Assembly: GCF_002443255.2 (NCBI RefSeq)
Contig: NW_019211454.1
Coordinates: 15,302,243-15,366,242 of the forward strand
Reading direction: 5' to 3'
Source: Varroa destructor
Lineage: Eukaryota > Arthropoda > Arachnida > Mesostigmata > Varroidae
DNA: 64,000 nt
Numbering within the stretch: the first letter of the stretch is position 1; every line of letters starts with the position of its first letter. Of this stretch, positions 37,738 through 48,909 are shown piece after piece. The notes beneath the pieces were generated by a model. It saw only the letters and a list, made by a program, of their open reading frames with translations. It was not told where the DNA came from and did no database searches. The position numbers were made by a program, and so were the translations under genes.

Positions 37738-38075
37738 CACTACGACCTGGCGAACTAAGAATTATATTACGGAACTGCGTAAACGGCATCTGTCTAACGC
37801 TGCGCTGCAACTACAGAAAGTTGTCGCTAATTTCCTACAGCATCGAGTGAAGCTACGCGCTTCTCCTGCGAAATCGGCAACGAATCCTGTAAATACAAGC
37901 ATTAATTACCACCACCACCACCGTCTTCGCAAACAGCGACATTAGATAGTAACTAACGAACTACAGGAAATACCGGCAGAAATCGGTTTGAGACGTCCTT
38001 CATCGGCCGAGGACGGATTTCTTCGACAAGGTGTATTCCTCGGATGCTAAAGCAGAGACTTGCCATTTCATAGAA

Positions 38076-39734
38076 ATGGTCGATAAGGGGACGAGGTCCG
38101 CCGGGGCAAGCGCTCCGCCACGAAGCCCGGCTATCGGCATCGACTTAGGCACGACGAACTCGTGTGTTGGAATTTTTCGAAACGGCAAGGTTGAGATTAT
38201 GACTAATGATCAAGGTAGTAGGAAGACAGCTTCGCTTGTGGCCTTCACGGAGGATGGCCTGCTGATTGGTGAGCCGGCAACTAGACAGGTGACGACCGAT
38301 CCCGCAAACACAATATTCAACTTTAAGAGACTCCTGGGACGACGGTACACAGATCCGATTATACAGAATGACATGAAGACCTGGCCGTTCGAGGTAGTAA
38401 ACGAGCGAGGATGGCCAAAAATTCGAATTGATTCTAAAGGCGAAAAAAGGTGCTACTTTCCGGAGAAGATCCAGTCGATGTTGCTTCTTAAGATGAAAGG
38501 AATTGCCGAGTCCTATCTTGGAGAGATGGTCACCGATGCTGTGATTACGGTACCAGCCCATTTTAATGAGTACCAGAAGCAAGCTACGAGGGATGCGGCA
38601 AAAATCGCCGGCCTCAATGTCATGCGTATCCTGAAAGAATCCGCTGCAACGGGGATAGCTTACAAGGTATTACACAGTAAGGGAATAATGAAAGACGAGC
38701 ACAACATCCTCATCTTCGATTTAGGTGGCGGGTCATTCGACGTATCGATCCTGTCCATACACGACGGCGTACTCGAAATGAAGTCCACGAGTGGAGATAC
38801 TCACCTCGGTGGTGAAGACTTCGATAGCCGACTTGTAGAATATTTTGCCAGTGAATTCAAAGCGAAACATAGAATGGACCCGACTTCGGATAAAATAGCC
38901 ATGCGAAGACTGCGGGTTGCGTGTGAACGCGTCAAACGCACGCTGTCGACTGCTACCGAGGCGGCTATCGAAGTTGAGTCGTTTTTTGAGAACATCGCCC
39001 TCAAATCGTCTATCAGTCGATCAAAGTTTGAGGAGCTCTGCGGAGACCTTTTTGGCTCCACACTAGAGCCAGTGCGAAAGGCTTTACAGTATGGAAAAAT
39101 AGATAAAAGTCATATACATGATATTATTGTGGTCGGTGGCTGTACAAATATTCCTCGAATACAGGAGCTATTAAAGGAGTTCTTCAATGGAAAAGAGCTC
39201 AACAAGTCGATTAGTCGGGAAGAGTCCGTTGCTTACGGTGCCGCGCTACAGGCAGGTATTTTAACTCAGGATTCGCACATCCTTGAGAACCTGCTTTTGC
39301 TCGATGTAACCCCACACCCGCTCGGAATCGAAACAGTCAATGGCGTAATGACGTTCCTTGTTAAGAGCGATACAGCAATCCCCACCAGAATTTCGCGGGG
39401 TTTTAGCACATGCTCGGAGAACCAGCCTGCTGTAACCATCAAGATTTTCGAAGGGTATAGCTCGTTCACCAAAGATAACAACATGTTGGCTAAGTTCACC
39501 ATGACTGGAATCCCACAGGGAGGTAACGGTATAATTCGAATTGAGGTAACATTTAGTTTAGACGCCGATGGCACCTTGGAGGTAACTGCCCTTCACAAAC
39601 CGACAGGTCGGCGAAGTAAAATTACGGTCTTCATAGACAAGGAGCATCTGCTTGAAGATGATACGAAGGATGAGGACGGTGTAGACTACCCCATACAGGA
39701 ATACAAGGACGCTACTAAAGCAAGCAAAGTTTAA
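38076..39734 (+). CDS. Divergent Hsp70-like protein without the lid
   Basis: The first ATG in the open frame is 38076 (MVDKGTRSAG), giving 552 residues with an N-terminal extension of about 15 residues before [12 protein letters not shown]. Key ATPase positions are kept or conservatively changed: phosphate-1 IDLGTT, Lys in KRLLGRR, and phosphate-2 IFDLGGGSFDVS with Ser for the usual Thr. The segment usually reading [11 protein letters not shown] is KESAATGIAYK, and the adenosine motif is VVGGCTNIPRIQ. The substrate-binding beta domain is present (linker LLLLDVTPHPLG, FTMTGIPQGG, VTFSLDADGT). The protein then ends with an acidic, Lys-rich tail, with no helical lid and no EEVD. The frame is uninterrupted over 1.6 kb despite strong divergence, which argues for retained function. 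AATAAA at 40173-40178 may end the transcript. Confidence 0.88.
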   Translation: MVDKGTRSAGASAPPRSPAIGIDLGTTNSCVGIFRNGKVEIMTNDQGSRKTASLVAFTEDGLLIGEPATRQVTTDPANTIFNFKRLLGRRYTDPIIQNDMKTWPFEVVNERGWPKIRIDSKGEKRCYFPEKIQSMLLLKMKGIAESYLGEMVTDAVITVPAHFNEYQKQATRDAAKIAGLNVMRILKESAATGIAYKVLHSKGIMKDEHNILIFDLGGGSFDVSILSIHDGVLEMKSTSGDTHLGGEDFDSRLVEYFASEFKAKHRMDPTSDKIAMRRLRVACERVKRTLSTATEAAIEVESFFENIALKSSISRSKFEELCGDLFGSTLEPVRKALQYGKIDKSHIHDIIVVGGCTNIPRIQELLKEFFNGKELNKSISREESVAYGAALQAGILTQDSHILENLLLLDVTPHPLGIETVNGVMTFLVKSDTAIPTRISRGFSTCSENQPAVTIKIFEGYSSFTKDNNMLAKFTMTGIPQGGNGIIRIEVTFSLDADGTLEVTALHKPTGRRSKITVFIDKEHLLEDDTKDEDGVDYPIQEYKDATKASKV

Positions 39735-40172
39735 CAGCAAGCAAAAACAACAAAGATTGTTTGATCGGCAAATAGTGAGATCGACAGCTAATTTTTGTGT
39801 TAGCGGTGATACACGGTTAGGATCTGTAGTGGCCACAACAACATCGAACAGGGTTGGCGTCGATTTAACCTTAGACAATTTGTATGCGGAAATGGCCAAG
39901 CATTGTTACGTATTAATTCGTTCGAACTATCATCGCAAACAAAGACAAAACATTATTGGTGCCATCAATAATGTGAACATTTATATTATTTGCCGCTCTT
40001 GTGTTTATGCCCTTTGTTGTTTATGCAAAATGCCCGGTTAGGTCGCGCCTTGCTGGTGTCAGTATCTATTATAGTTGTAATTCTGGTCGTCTGCTGTATG
40101 CGATTAGATTAACTGTTAACGTTGGCCGTTGCGGTGTCAGGGCATCCGTATTGGCACCGGGCAGGCCAGGTC

Positions 40173-40178
40173 AATAAA
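40173..40178 (+). terminator. Possible polyadenylation signal for the 38076 gene
   Basis: AATAAA about 440 bases after the stop codon; the nearest canonical signal I noticed. Confidence 0.35.
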
Positions 40179-40179
40179 C

Positions 40180-41318
40180 GTCGTCGATATTATATAAATA
40201 AATATATGAAAGATACATTATATATATATATAAATGTAGCTATTGCCTACCTTAAGCGGTGATCGAGTTTTTATGGGTATCCTGTATTTAATCGATTTAC
40301 TCAACGTAAATGTAAAACGAGGGAGTAAGTACTGCCAACTAGACTTCAATAAATTTTCGATAGATTTTTCGCTGCGGGTGCCTTAGCTCATATTAACAGA
40401 TTATAAATCAACCTACGGTCACTGGTCTCAAAAACATTAATCGTAATTTGAATAATAATATAGCATTACCCGTTTCGCTAAACAGTTGCTAAACCGCGCC
40501 TGACATTTTTTATACTAGTAGAGGACCCCTGCTGAAGCCGACCTCATAAGTGTACTATATTATATATCCGGTTGAAATGACTTCAGTGAATACTTTTAGG
40601 ATATTGGAGTCATATCCTTGAGGCTACCTTTAAACTCTACGTATTAGATCACTGTCATGCAGAAGAATTCGGGTACCTGTTCGTGTAGTTCTGCTTAGAA
40701 CATTTCGATGAATCTACGAAGACCTAGTGGGCATTATGTTGGCGCTGTACCGACGGCCTTCGAAAAACACCTCGGCTAAAACTAGAAAATAATGCGTCCA
40801 ATGAGTAATCCCCTTTATGCATGCATGCATGCAAACCTGCTAGTAATATCATTTCCATGGCGTAGTGACACATGCCTTCATTCTGACCGGGATCACTGCA
40901 AATCTGTTTACATCCGCCAGGAAGTTCGTGGTTCGACTTGTTTCACCTGTGCATGTTTTACTGGGGCATAGACACGCAATATTTGTTCTACGGGACAGCA
41001 CTTCAAAAAATATTTAAACAGAGGAACTGGAACCTTTGGCGCTATTAGACCCAGAGACAGACTAGGACGACGCAAACTTCCTGTCTTACTCAATAGTAAA
41101 AACCCAATCAATTTTTCATGCTGTAAACTCACGTACAATGCAAGCAAATGCAGCTTCTTCCTAATGGAAAACGTGTCACGGGTGTCTTCCATCACCTTGG
41201 TTATGATATGGGCTTCTCGAGATAACATTTATCCTAATTAGCAGGGCGGTAGATTGTCCCCAATAAATAGCCGCAGTATAGATCGGGTTTAGCCCTAATT
41301 TTGCTCACGATTAATCTA

Positions 41319-41360
<42 letters not shown>

Positions 41361-42340
41361 GATCACATAAGAGACAAAAAGCTAACTCTAGTGAAGACGT
41401 GGTCATATCGAAGTCATACTGCTGGACATTCTGGTGGCGTTGTAAATCAACGCTGTATGAGACTCTATTGAGCGAATAGTTACCCTCGTCGTATACAGCG
41501 CTCCATAGTTAATATTTTGAAGACTATTTAAAGGTGTAAGTTTGACGGAAATGTACCTTTAAGCTAAACCTAAGTACTCGATTAAGCAGTGCACCGCGCG
41601 TGCATAAAGCAACGATTGGGGTCGATAACAAATTCGTAGAAAATATGCTGAAAAATACCCCGGCTTTCATTAATCGTCACTACTAAATAAATCTATATAA
41701 TTCATCATTAACAGATCCCATTTCTGAAATGTAGTGGAATTTTGCCTTCGGAACCGAGCAAGATGACAGAGATCGGTTAAGGTGAACCTTAACCTGGAAT
41801 GTGGACTAGCTTTATGTCGCGGCGGCACAGGGCTAGACAATGTTTTTTGCCATGATTCATTAAAAAAATCATATTTTCTCTGCAATATAATTAATTTTCT
41901 AATTAACGTTCGCCAAAGTTAATAATAAGTCAATCGTTATCTAAGGTTTGATTATAGGAAGACTGGGGAGGATTGCTCATGCTAACCCGGCACATGGCGA
42001 TAGAACATTAGAATTGCGTGCACATAATTGCGTGCCAAACTCATTGAAGCATTTAACTCACAACGGCCGTCTACAATCGACCCTAATAGATATATTACCA
42101 TTTCTTCTGTTACAGTTCCGTTAATATTACAATGATGTAAATAGTTGAGCTATTGAAATGTCAAAGTAGCGGTAGTAATGTTAAACCCGCAGAGCAGTGA
42201 TTTATCAAGTTGAACTGTGAAAGGTAACCAGATAAACTCTATTGTGAACTGTGAAACCTAGCCAAAAGTCGCAGTTCTTCCATAAAACACCGGAAAGAGT
42301 TGAGATGTTATTGTATGGCAGAGGCTACAGCCATTAGGAA
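40180..42340. other. Intergenic, no gene supported
   Basis: Contains (AT)n tracts at 40218-40232 and 41322-41356 and a (TGCA)n palindromic tract at about 40818-40832. The ORF at 40908-41228 (-) is unrecognised and probably chance. Confidence 0.5.
41322..41356. repeat. (AT)n microsatellite
   Basis: About 17 uninterrupted AT units. Confidence 0.95.
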
Positions 42341-42354
42341 AGTATGTTGCAGAG

Positions 42355-43560
42355 CTGAAACGATCGGAATAGACTTTGGCCATGTGCTCGAGTGTTCCGT
42401 CACGGAAAAGAGACACTACAAATAATGCGATCGAATGACACCTTCCTGTCCTGCGTTTAACAGTGTTAAGCGTCTGATAGGTTACTTCTGGCCTCCTGCC
42501 TGATTATCATATGTATAAATTTAATATTCTATCGCTATCAACCGAAATATCGTAAGCCACCATTTACAATTCTTCCATATTCCAATCGTACGCCTGATAT
42601 GGCATTCATTCAGATGACTGAAAATCCTACCAATATAATTTTGAACGCAAAACGGCTGACTGACCACTGTTTTAACTACGGAACATTGGCCTTTCGAAGC
42701 TATACTCGAAGGCGAAGGCGAAGGCTTAAAATTCACATAAAAGTTAAATCAAGATATTCTTTCCTAAAAAAATCTTCCGTGATCCTTATGAAAATGAAAA
42801 GAATTTCTGAAGCATCGATCGAATGTGAGGTTATAATGGTATCCATGTACTAGCATTCTAGGACATTTTACAAATCATTAGTAAGTTAATCCCATTGCTT
42901 ATGGACCCAACAAAAAGGATCTGGTTAAGCGCTATATGGGCGCCACCTGGGCGATGGCACATTTGCCATCATGGTAAGTTCTGACGAATTCAGCATCTCA
43001 ATGACGGCAGGAAGTACGCATAGCAGTGGAGAGAAGTTTGAAAATCGCATGGTTCGACATTTCGTCACTCAGTTCGATCGGAGCCATCATCTATTACTAA
43101 ATGTGCCTTGAGAGAGTTGTAAACAGTTTAAAGTTTATAAACACAGTACACTGAAAAACTCAATTCGTCATCGACACGAACATCGATAGAAATCGATTCG
43201 GTATTCAATAAGATCAATTTTCTATTAAATTTTTTCAATCTCGTTTCAACGATCTGTAGCGCCGTCTGCTTCCATCGATCTTGGACCATCTCGAAAGAAT
43301 CCTATCAGATCCTGGGATAAAGAAGAAATTGATTGATGATATCGACTTAACCAGTGGATCGCCCCGTATACTCTACGTCAGAAAACTTAGCAATGTCCTT
43401 TATTAGTGTGAGGTTGTGGCTCATAGCGTATCTATTCTGAAGCGGAACCAGTTTAGAGGCAGTGAAGGATCTACCGTTGATTGGTGTAGTACCACTTTAG
43501 CTTTGGCCAAAAAATTATCGATAAGAATAACACTCCTATCCTAACTATCCAAATTTTGCT
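42355..43560 (+). pseudogene. Hsp70 pseudogene, frameshifted
   Basis: It starts with TIGIDFGH (for AIGIDLGT), then NPTNIILNAKRL near 42620-42655 and a degraded GEEKTFFPEE...MKMK region near 42745-42800. GDGTFAIMV (for GGGTFDVSI) follows near 42950-42980, then SGEKFENRMVRHFVTQF near 43025-43075 and degraded versions of the [15 protein letters not shown] and STRIP regions up to about 43390. Traces of the VAYGAAVQA and IKRNTTIPT regions may continue to about 43560. Multiple stops and frame changes, with the NEPTAAA region largely lost. Confidence 0.82.
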
Positions 43561-43609
43561 ACGATGCAATCATAGCTTCCAATTTGCGATGGAAGCATAA
43601 AGCTTGCTC

Positions 43610-43790
43610 GTTTTAAAAGACACTTACTTGCTTCGAGTCACCTTTAACATACAATGCGATACCTTCAACAGCACTTTTACACCGTGAACGTTTGATATGT
43701 TGATATAGAAAGAAGGAAGTATTACTATTACAGGTCGCAGGAGTCGACTTTCGATGGAAGACATCGATTGCAATCTCTGGAAATGACGAG
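43610..43790 (-). pseudogene. Short Hsp70 C-terminal fragment in opposite orientation
   Basis: A minus-strand frame contains RKSTPATCNSNTS, reminiscent of [13 protein letters not shown], and after a shortened spacer RCKSAVEGIALYVKG, reminiscent of [15 protein letters not shown] of the lid. The lid start (LSKEDIERMV) between them is missing. The fragment is short and the assignment rests on two small blocks. It lies tail-to-tail with the plus-strand pseudogene ending at about 43560. Confidence 0.45.
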
Positions 43791-44699
43791 GACAAGCAAG
43801 AAACTCTTCTTCAACTTAATTTGGAGTATGTTTTTTTGTAGAATATAAATGCCTGTAGAATTGGAATTACTTCGCCTTTTTTTAAACGGGTCGAAATATT
43901 GTGCCGCCTACCTCGTATTTTCGGGTTTCTGGGCCGTAAGAAATACGCGAGATTCGGTATAAACGAGGCACGTTAGATTCTTATGATAAGAACGGACGGA
44001 TACGGGAATCGTTTAAAGCAGAAAACTAACGAACCAGTTACCAAATGTTTATTTTCTTTCAGGTGCATATCTCGTATTTGCTATTGGGCTTATTTTTTTT
44101 TACCAATTTAGGTCTGTAGTTTAATTATTAATTACTCTAATAGACTAATAGAAAACCCACTATATGTAATTTATAATTAAGACTGATTGGGTACATTCAC
44201 GTGTCCAACACACCGCCCAATACCAAATTGTTGCTTCAAAACGGGACCGGGTGTAACCATTTCAATTTCGTTAAATGTAACTTTTCCTGCTCGATTTGCT
44301 AGATCAATGGATTTGTACAAAGCGATCCAGATACATGATATCACATTTGTACCATATATCGCACTATTGGCCTACTAATTAATTAATAAGCGCACCCAAA
44401 AGGCGCCAAACTTAACAATGAGGACCAATTTTTTTCACTTAGACACCGCTAAATTTTGGTTTCCTAATCTTACATTTACGAATTTCAACGACAAATGCTA
44501 TCGTAGTATTTTTTTAAATAAACATTCACTTATTTGTATCGATGTGAGGTCGTTGTAGCTCAGCATTCAGTCGACTCAGAACGTCTACGAAGCAAACCAC
44601 GTAACTACTCTCGCATGTAGGCTCTCTCTGGTGGAATGTTGTGAGACAAACACAAATCACGCACAAACAACTGTCAAGGGAGCAGGACATCCATATGAT

Positions 44700-44740
44700 A
44701 GAACATTCCGAGCGTTGTCCGTTCAGTATGCCATGTATAT
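44700..44740 (+). promoter_or_regulatory. Candidate HSE and TATA box of the 44874 gene
   Basis: AGAACATTCC (44700-44709) is a perfect two-unit nGAAnnTTCn heat shock half-array. GTATATGA (TATA core 44736-44740) follows about 30 bases later and lies 134 bases before the ATG. The order and spacing look like a compact heat-responsive promoter, but a third HSE unit is not evident. Confidence 0.4.
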
Positions 44741-44873
44741 GAATGGCGATATAAGCAATTTAAACCGCGTTAGTAAAGCAAAGATGTGTCACGTCGTACC
44801 TGTCCTGATCACCTGAGCATAATTATTGCGAAATTCTCTGAACTAGAACGGTTAGTGCCTTCAAGAAACCGTT

Positions 44874-46565
44874 ATGCACGAAACAGTCAAGCCATCGCGA
44901 GCTCCATCAATAGGAATCGATTTCGGTACGGCGTACTCTTGTGTCGCGGTATTTCGCCATGGGAAAGCTGAAATCATCCCTAACGATCGCGGAAACCTTA
45001 TGACACCATCGTGCGTCGCGTTCACCGAGAAGGAACGCCTTATCGGTGAAGCAGCCTTGGAGCAAGCGGTCGATAACCCAGATAATACGATTTTTAATGT
45101 GAAGAGACTAATAGGCCGACGTTTTGAAGATGAGGTAGTGCAAAACTACAGAAAGCATTGGCCCTTGACCGTTGTTCTTGAAGATAGACGACTAAAAATC
45201 CAGGTTATATATAAGGGTAAGGTGAGAACTTTTTTCCCAGAAGAAGTCTCTTCGATGATCCTTGCTAAATTGAAGGTAACAGCAGAGGCATATCTGGGAT
45301 GTAGGATTTTCAATGCAGTCATTTCTGTGCCTGCAAACTTTAACGACGCTCAGAGACAGGCTACCAAGGATGCTGCAATAATTGCTGGCCTCAGTGTGTT
45401 ACGAATTATAAATGAACCCACTGCAGCTGCTATCACCTATGCGCTCAGTCCACCGTCTACAGTGGGGCGTCATATACTTGTTTATGATTTCGGTGCTGGT
45501 ACGTTCGATGCATCTGTATTAAGTATTAAAGGCAAAGATCTCAAAGTTTTAGCGACCTCGGGAAACACTCACCTCGGTGGGGAGGATATTGACAATCGAA
45601 TGGTAGACCAATTCGTAGCTGAATTTCATCGTAGGCACAAAATAGACCCATCGTCAGACATGCGAGCCCTTCGGCGTTTGCGAACGGCTTGGGAACTTGC
45701 TAAGATAATGCTATCACCATCGGACGAAACCTCTAGCGACATCGCTCATCCGGAGGAGCTCTCATCGACGAGCGAAACCTTAATTCAGATCGACTCTTTA
45801 TTTGGTGGCATTGATTTTTTCACCAGTATTACCCAAGCTCGTTTCAATGAGTCATGTAGCGAACTATTTGAGCTGACCATTACGCACGTCGAGAACGCTT
45901 TGCGTGATGCAAATCTTTCTAAAATGGCTATCGAGGACATCATCTTGGTAGGCGGTTCCTCTCGAATTCTGCGAGTACAGCAATATCTGAAAGATTTATT
46001 TTATGGAAAAGAGCTCAGCCAGTTCAGCCAAATGGGTGAGGCTGTGGCCCGAGGGGCAGCTGCTCAGGCCGCAGTAATGACCGGTGACGCCGCAGAAACA
46101 CTTCAGGGTTTAGCGTTTTTTGACGTGACACCTCATTCGCTTGGTATAGAGGCTACAGACGGGAGTATGGAAACGCTCATCACGCGTAACACAACAATAC
46201 CGGCGTGGCAACAGGACACGATTGGCAGCTCACGCAAAGGCAAGAAGGTCATCCCAATTGAGATCTACGAAGGCGAACGATCCATAGCCAAAGAAAATAA
46301 CCTTCTTGGCACGTTCGAATTCAATTTTTCGCCCACACCCAATAGTAGCTCGTGTGCTTTTGAAATTCTCTACGACGTCGATGCTAACGGAATTCTCACA
46401 TTGTCACAGGGTAAGAGGCTTGTACCAACCAAAGAAACAGTCGGCTTTGAGAGCACAAATGGTCAGGGAGGCCTGACAATCACAACTAGTAAGGACAGAC
46501 TTTCCAATGAAGAAATAGCACGTATCATTCAACAGAATAAGGACGAAGAAAATAAGGACACATAA
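44874..46565 (+). CDS. Divergent Hsp70-like protein without the lid
   Basis: 563 residues from the ATG at 44874 (MHETVKPSRAPSIGIDFGTAYSC). The ATPase fold is recognisable: Asp and Thr of phosphate-1 are kept (IDFGTAYS), Lys in VKRLIGRRF, intact NEPTAAAI, phosphate-2 changed to VYDFGAGTFDAS, and adenosine motif ILVGGSSRILRVQ. An insertion of about 25 acidic and Ser-rich residues (near position 285-305, containing SDIAHPEELSSTSE) interrupts the loop between the RAKRTLSSS and IEVDSLF equivalents. The substrate-binding domain follows ([44 protein letters not shown]). The protein ends at IARIIQQNKDEENKDT, where the lid would begin, and has no EEVD. The uninterrupted frame, upstream HSE-like element and nearby AATAAA suggest an expressed gene. 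Confidence 0.88.
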   Translation: MHETVKPSRAPSIGIDFGTAYSCVAVFRHGKAEIIPNDRGNLMTPSCVAFTEKERLIGEAALEQAVDNPDNTIFNVKRLIGRRFEDEVVQNYRKHWPLTVVLEDRRLKIQVIYKGKVRTFFPEEVSSMILAKLKVTAEAYLGCRIFNAVISVPANFNDAQRQATKDAAIIAGLSVLRIINEPTAAAITYALSPPSTVGRHILVYDFGAGTFDASVLSIKGKDLKVLATSGNTHLGGEDIDNRMVDQFVAEFHRRHKIDPSSDMRALRRLRTAWELAKIMLSPSDETSSDIAHPEELSSTSETLIQIDSLFGGIDFFTSITQARFNESCSELFELTITHVENALRDANLSKMAIEDIILVGGSSRILRVQQYLKDLFYGKELSQFSQMGEAVARGAAAQAAVMTGDAAETLQGLAFFDVTPHSLGIEATDGSMETLITRNTTIPAWQQDTIGSSRKGKKVIPIEIYEGERSIAKENNLLGTFEFNFSPTPNSSSCAFEILYDVDANGILTLSQGKRLVPTKETVGFESTNGQGGLTITTSKDRLSNEEIARIIQQNKDEENKDT

Positions 46566-46619
46566 TGGATCTCTACGAATACTATTATGGAGCCTTGACC
46601 CTTGTTTGGGGCTGTGTGT

Positions 46620-46625
46620 AATAAA
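46620..46625 (+). terminator. Polyadenylation signal for the 44874 gene
   Basis: AATAAA 55 bases after the stop codon, a close and plausible site. Confidence 0.55.
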
Positions 46626-48309
46626 AAGGAACATTTGACGACTTTGCGGTTAGACATCAAATGCGAGTACATATAGTATATGTATGGCAAAACATGTGCT
46701 AGGAAGATTTAATAACGACAGCCTATTTTTTAGGTTCAAGGGATTAAAAAATTCAGCTAACCGAAGATACAGCAATGCAAATCATTGAGAAAAATCTACT
46801 TTATTAATTGTGCTAAACCGAACTTGTAGTGGTCTTTACAAATAAAGAATAATTGATACATTGGAATTAATTATATTAATAAATAATATTTACTTATTTG
46901 TATAAGAAATCGGAATTCATTTTTGTAGGGTCCGTTACCTTATTTGAGAACCGTACCTGTGACCTTGTCAGGACCAGTCCCAAATTCACTTCTGGCAAAG
47001 GCTATGTTGATATTCTCACTTGTAGCATGTAATTGCAGATTAACCTTTCAAATAATTAAGCGAATTAAATAGGTATTCTTCTTAGCTACATTACATTTAG
47101 TAGAGATATCTAGAGAGAACGAGCAACAGCATTACAGAATGCCCGTTTACAAGATGATCGAAATTTTGGTGTGGAACTGCCGCTTTGAGTCTATGTTGAC
47201 AACCGCTTTACATGCTTTATGATGCTACATAATAATCTAATAAGGATTTAAAAAATTATAATAATTAAGGTACGTTACAGTTGTGAACTTTCTCATATTA
47301 ATACGTTTAATAGCACGCATGCATCGGTATTCCAACAAACATTCACTTACTACATTCAAAAACTATATATATATATATATATATATATAGCAGAGTATCT
47401 AGATCTAAATATGTGGTATGATCTTCTTTGTGCTTGTAATGACTGAATTGACCTTAATAATGTTTGTTGTCCAAACGCAGCACATGCACCTCCAGCAAAT
47501 ATTATTTTTTAGCCCACTTCTGCCCTAACTGTACCTGATAATGTCTCTTTAGGACCCACTTCAACTTACAGAAGTTGTGGTATGTGCGCGTTCAGCTTCG
47601 TGGTCAGCTTTTTATGTCCCTCCATTGTTTTTCTGGATTTCCTTGCAATAAAGATCCCCAAAACAAACATGTGTTACAGATGTTGCTTTTCCTTTTATTT
47701 AATCCTACCAGCGTATGTTGTGCAGAGAGACGAATTTGAGCACGCGACTTCTGCAAAACTGACTTATGATACAAGCCCCCTTACCTGCCCCTAAACCATA
47801 GTGGGAACTGTGGGATCCGCGCGCCTCACGTATTGCGACCAGCACATAAGCTATTCTCATCGATACAGATGGTCGATAAAAAAGTTTGAACACGATTTCA
47901 AGAGATATTCGCAGAATATAAGCCTATATCGAGGTCGTGGGTGTTAGAGAGGTTACACGGACAAAAATGTTTCAGGCCAGATAAATAACGATACATTAGT
48001 ACTCCCAATAAAAGTTTAGTTTAGTTTAGGGAACTGCTGAAGCGGAGTACACATTTCAAGGTAAAAGCCACTTCTAATTTTTTTTTGCATCAGAAGCAAT
48101 GAGCTAAAAGCTTTTTGTTTGGAACAAGTGAGTAATAATGAATGGAATACGCAGTTCCGCTGTTTCTTGAAGGGTCTCGCCTTCCAATTGACACCGGCCA
48201 AATTCGAGCAGCCTTTATCTCTACATGTGAAAAAAATGAAAGAAACCAATGACTAAAAAAACGAGCATTGCCGTCGAATGCTTAGGATTCTGATGACGTA
48301 ACACATGTT

Positions 48310-48352
<43 letters not shown>

Positions 48353-48500
48353 TACACAATTTATTTTTTGAGGCCACAGCAATTAAAGCATCTTTTATCA
48401 TTTCAGATATTAGTAAGTGCAGATAATTAGCAGATAGATACAAGGAAACAAGGTGGGTCTGTCTTTGCAATCAGCCATGAATAATTCACAATCGACTCAT
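46626..48500. other. Intergenic with microsatellites
   Basis: No gene supported. Contains (AT)n at 47363-47389 and (CA)n at about 48315-48348. TTTATT near 48509-48516 reads AATAAA on the minus strand and could be the poly(A) signal of the Bcl-2 gene at 48910. Confidence 0.5.
48315..48348. repeat. (CA)n microsatellite
   Basis: About 17 CA units ending in ATACATACACA. Confidence 0.95.
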
Positions 48501-48861
48501 AACTGAAACGATTTATTTTAAGCTCGCTTAGTTATTGACTGATGTTTGATTCATCTCTCAATTTTATAAAATGGAAGGAATCAGCAGTCAGCGGGTTCGA
48601 AATGGACAGGCGCTAACGCCACACATCAGACTCTTTGTTTAGAATCAATCATGTCCATCACTAACTATTTAGTAAAAACCACTAATGATCATAGCGATAC
48701 ACTCAATGACCATTTCGTAAAATCGTTTCATTTTAAACTCAATACAAGGGGTTGTGTTTATAGTAAGCGACATTCCAGCCGCTGCTATTGTCGACGATGT
48801 TGACGCGGCGATCGTCTTAGGAGCAATTCAGTAAGTGCATCCGGTCAGTTCCTTTTTTTGT

Positions 48862-48891
48862 CAACAACAACAGCAGCAGCAGCAGCAGCAG
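48862..48891. repeat. (CAA)n(CAG)n trinucleotide repeat
   Basis: CAACAACAA followed by seven CAG units. It lies just beyond the Bcl-2 stop codon, so on the transcript it would be a CUG-rich stretch in the 3' UTR. Confidence 0.9.
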
Positions 48892-48909
48892 TAGTTACAC
48901 TTCGGAATT

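Noticed and set aside
38031..38075. Longer N-terminus of the divergent Hsp70 from 38031
   Set aside because: The codon at 38031 is GTG, not ATG; the first ATG is 38076.
44545..44600. tRNA-like A box (GTAGCTCAGCATTC)
   Set aside because: No B box (GGTTCRANNCC) or closing acceptor stem downstream.
48530..48620. tRNA-like B box (GGGTTCGAAATGG)
   Set aside because: No A box or cloverleaf arms at the right distance.
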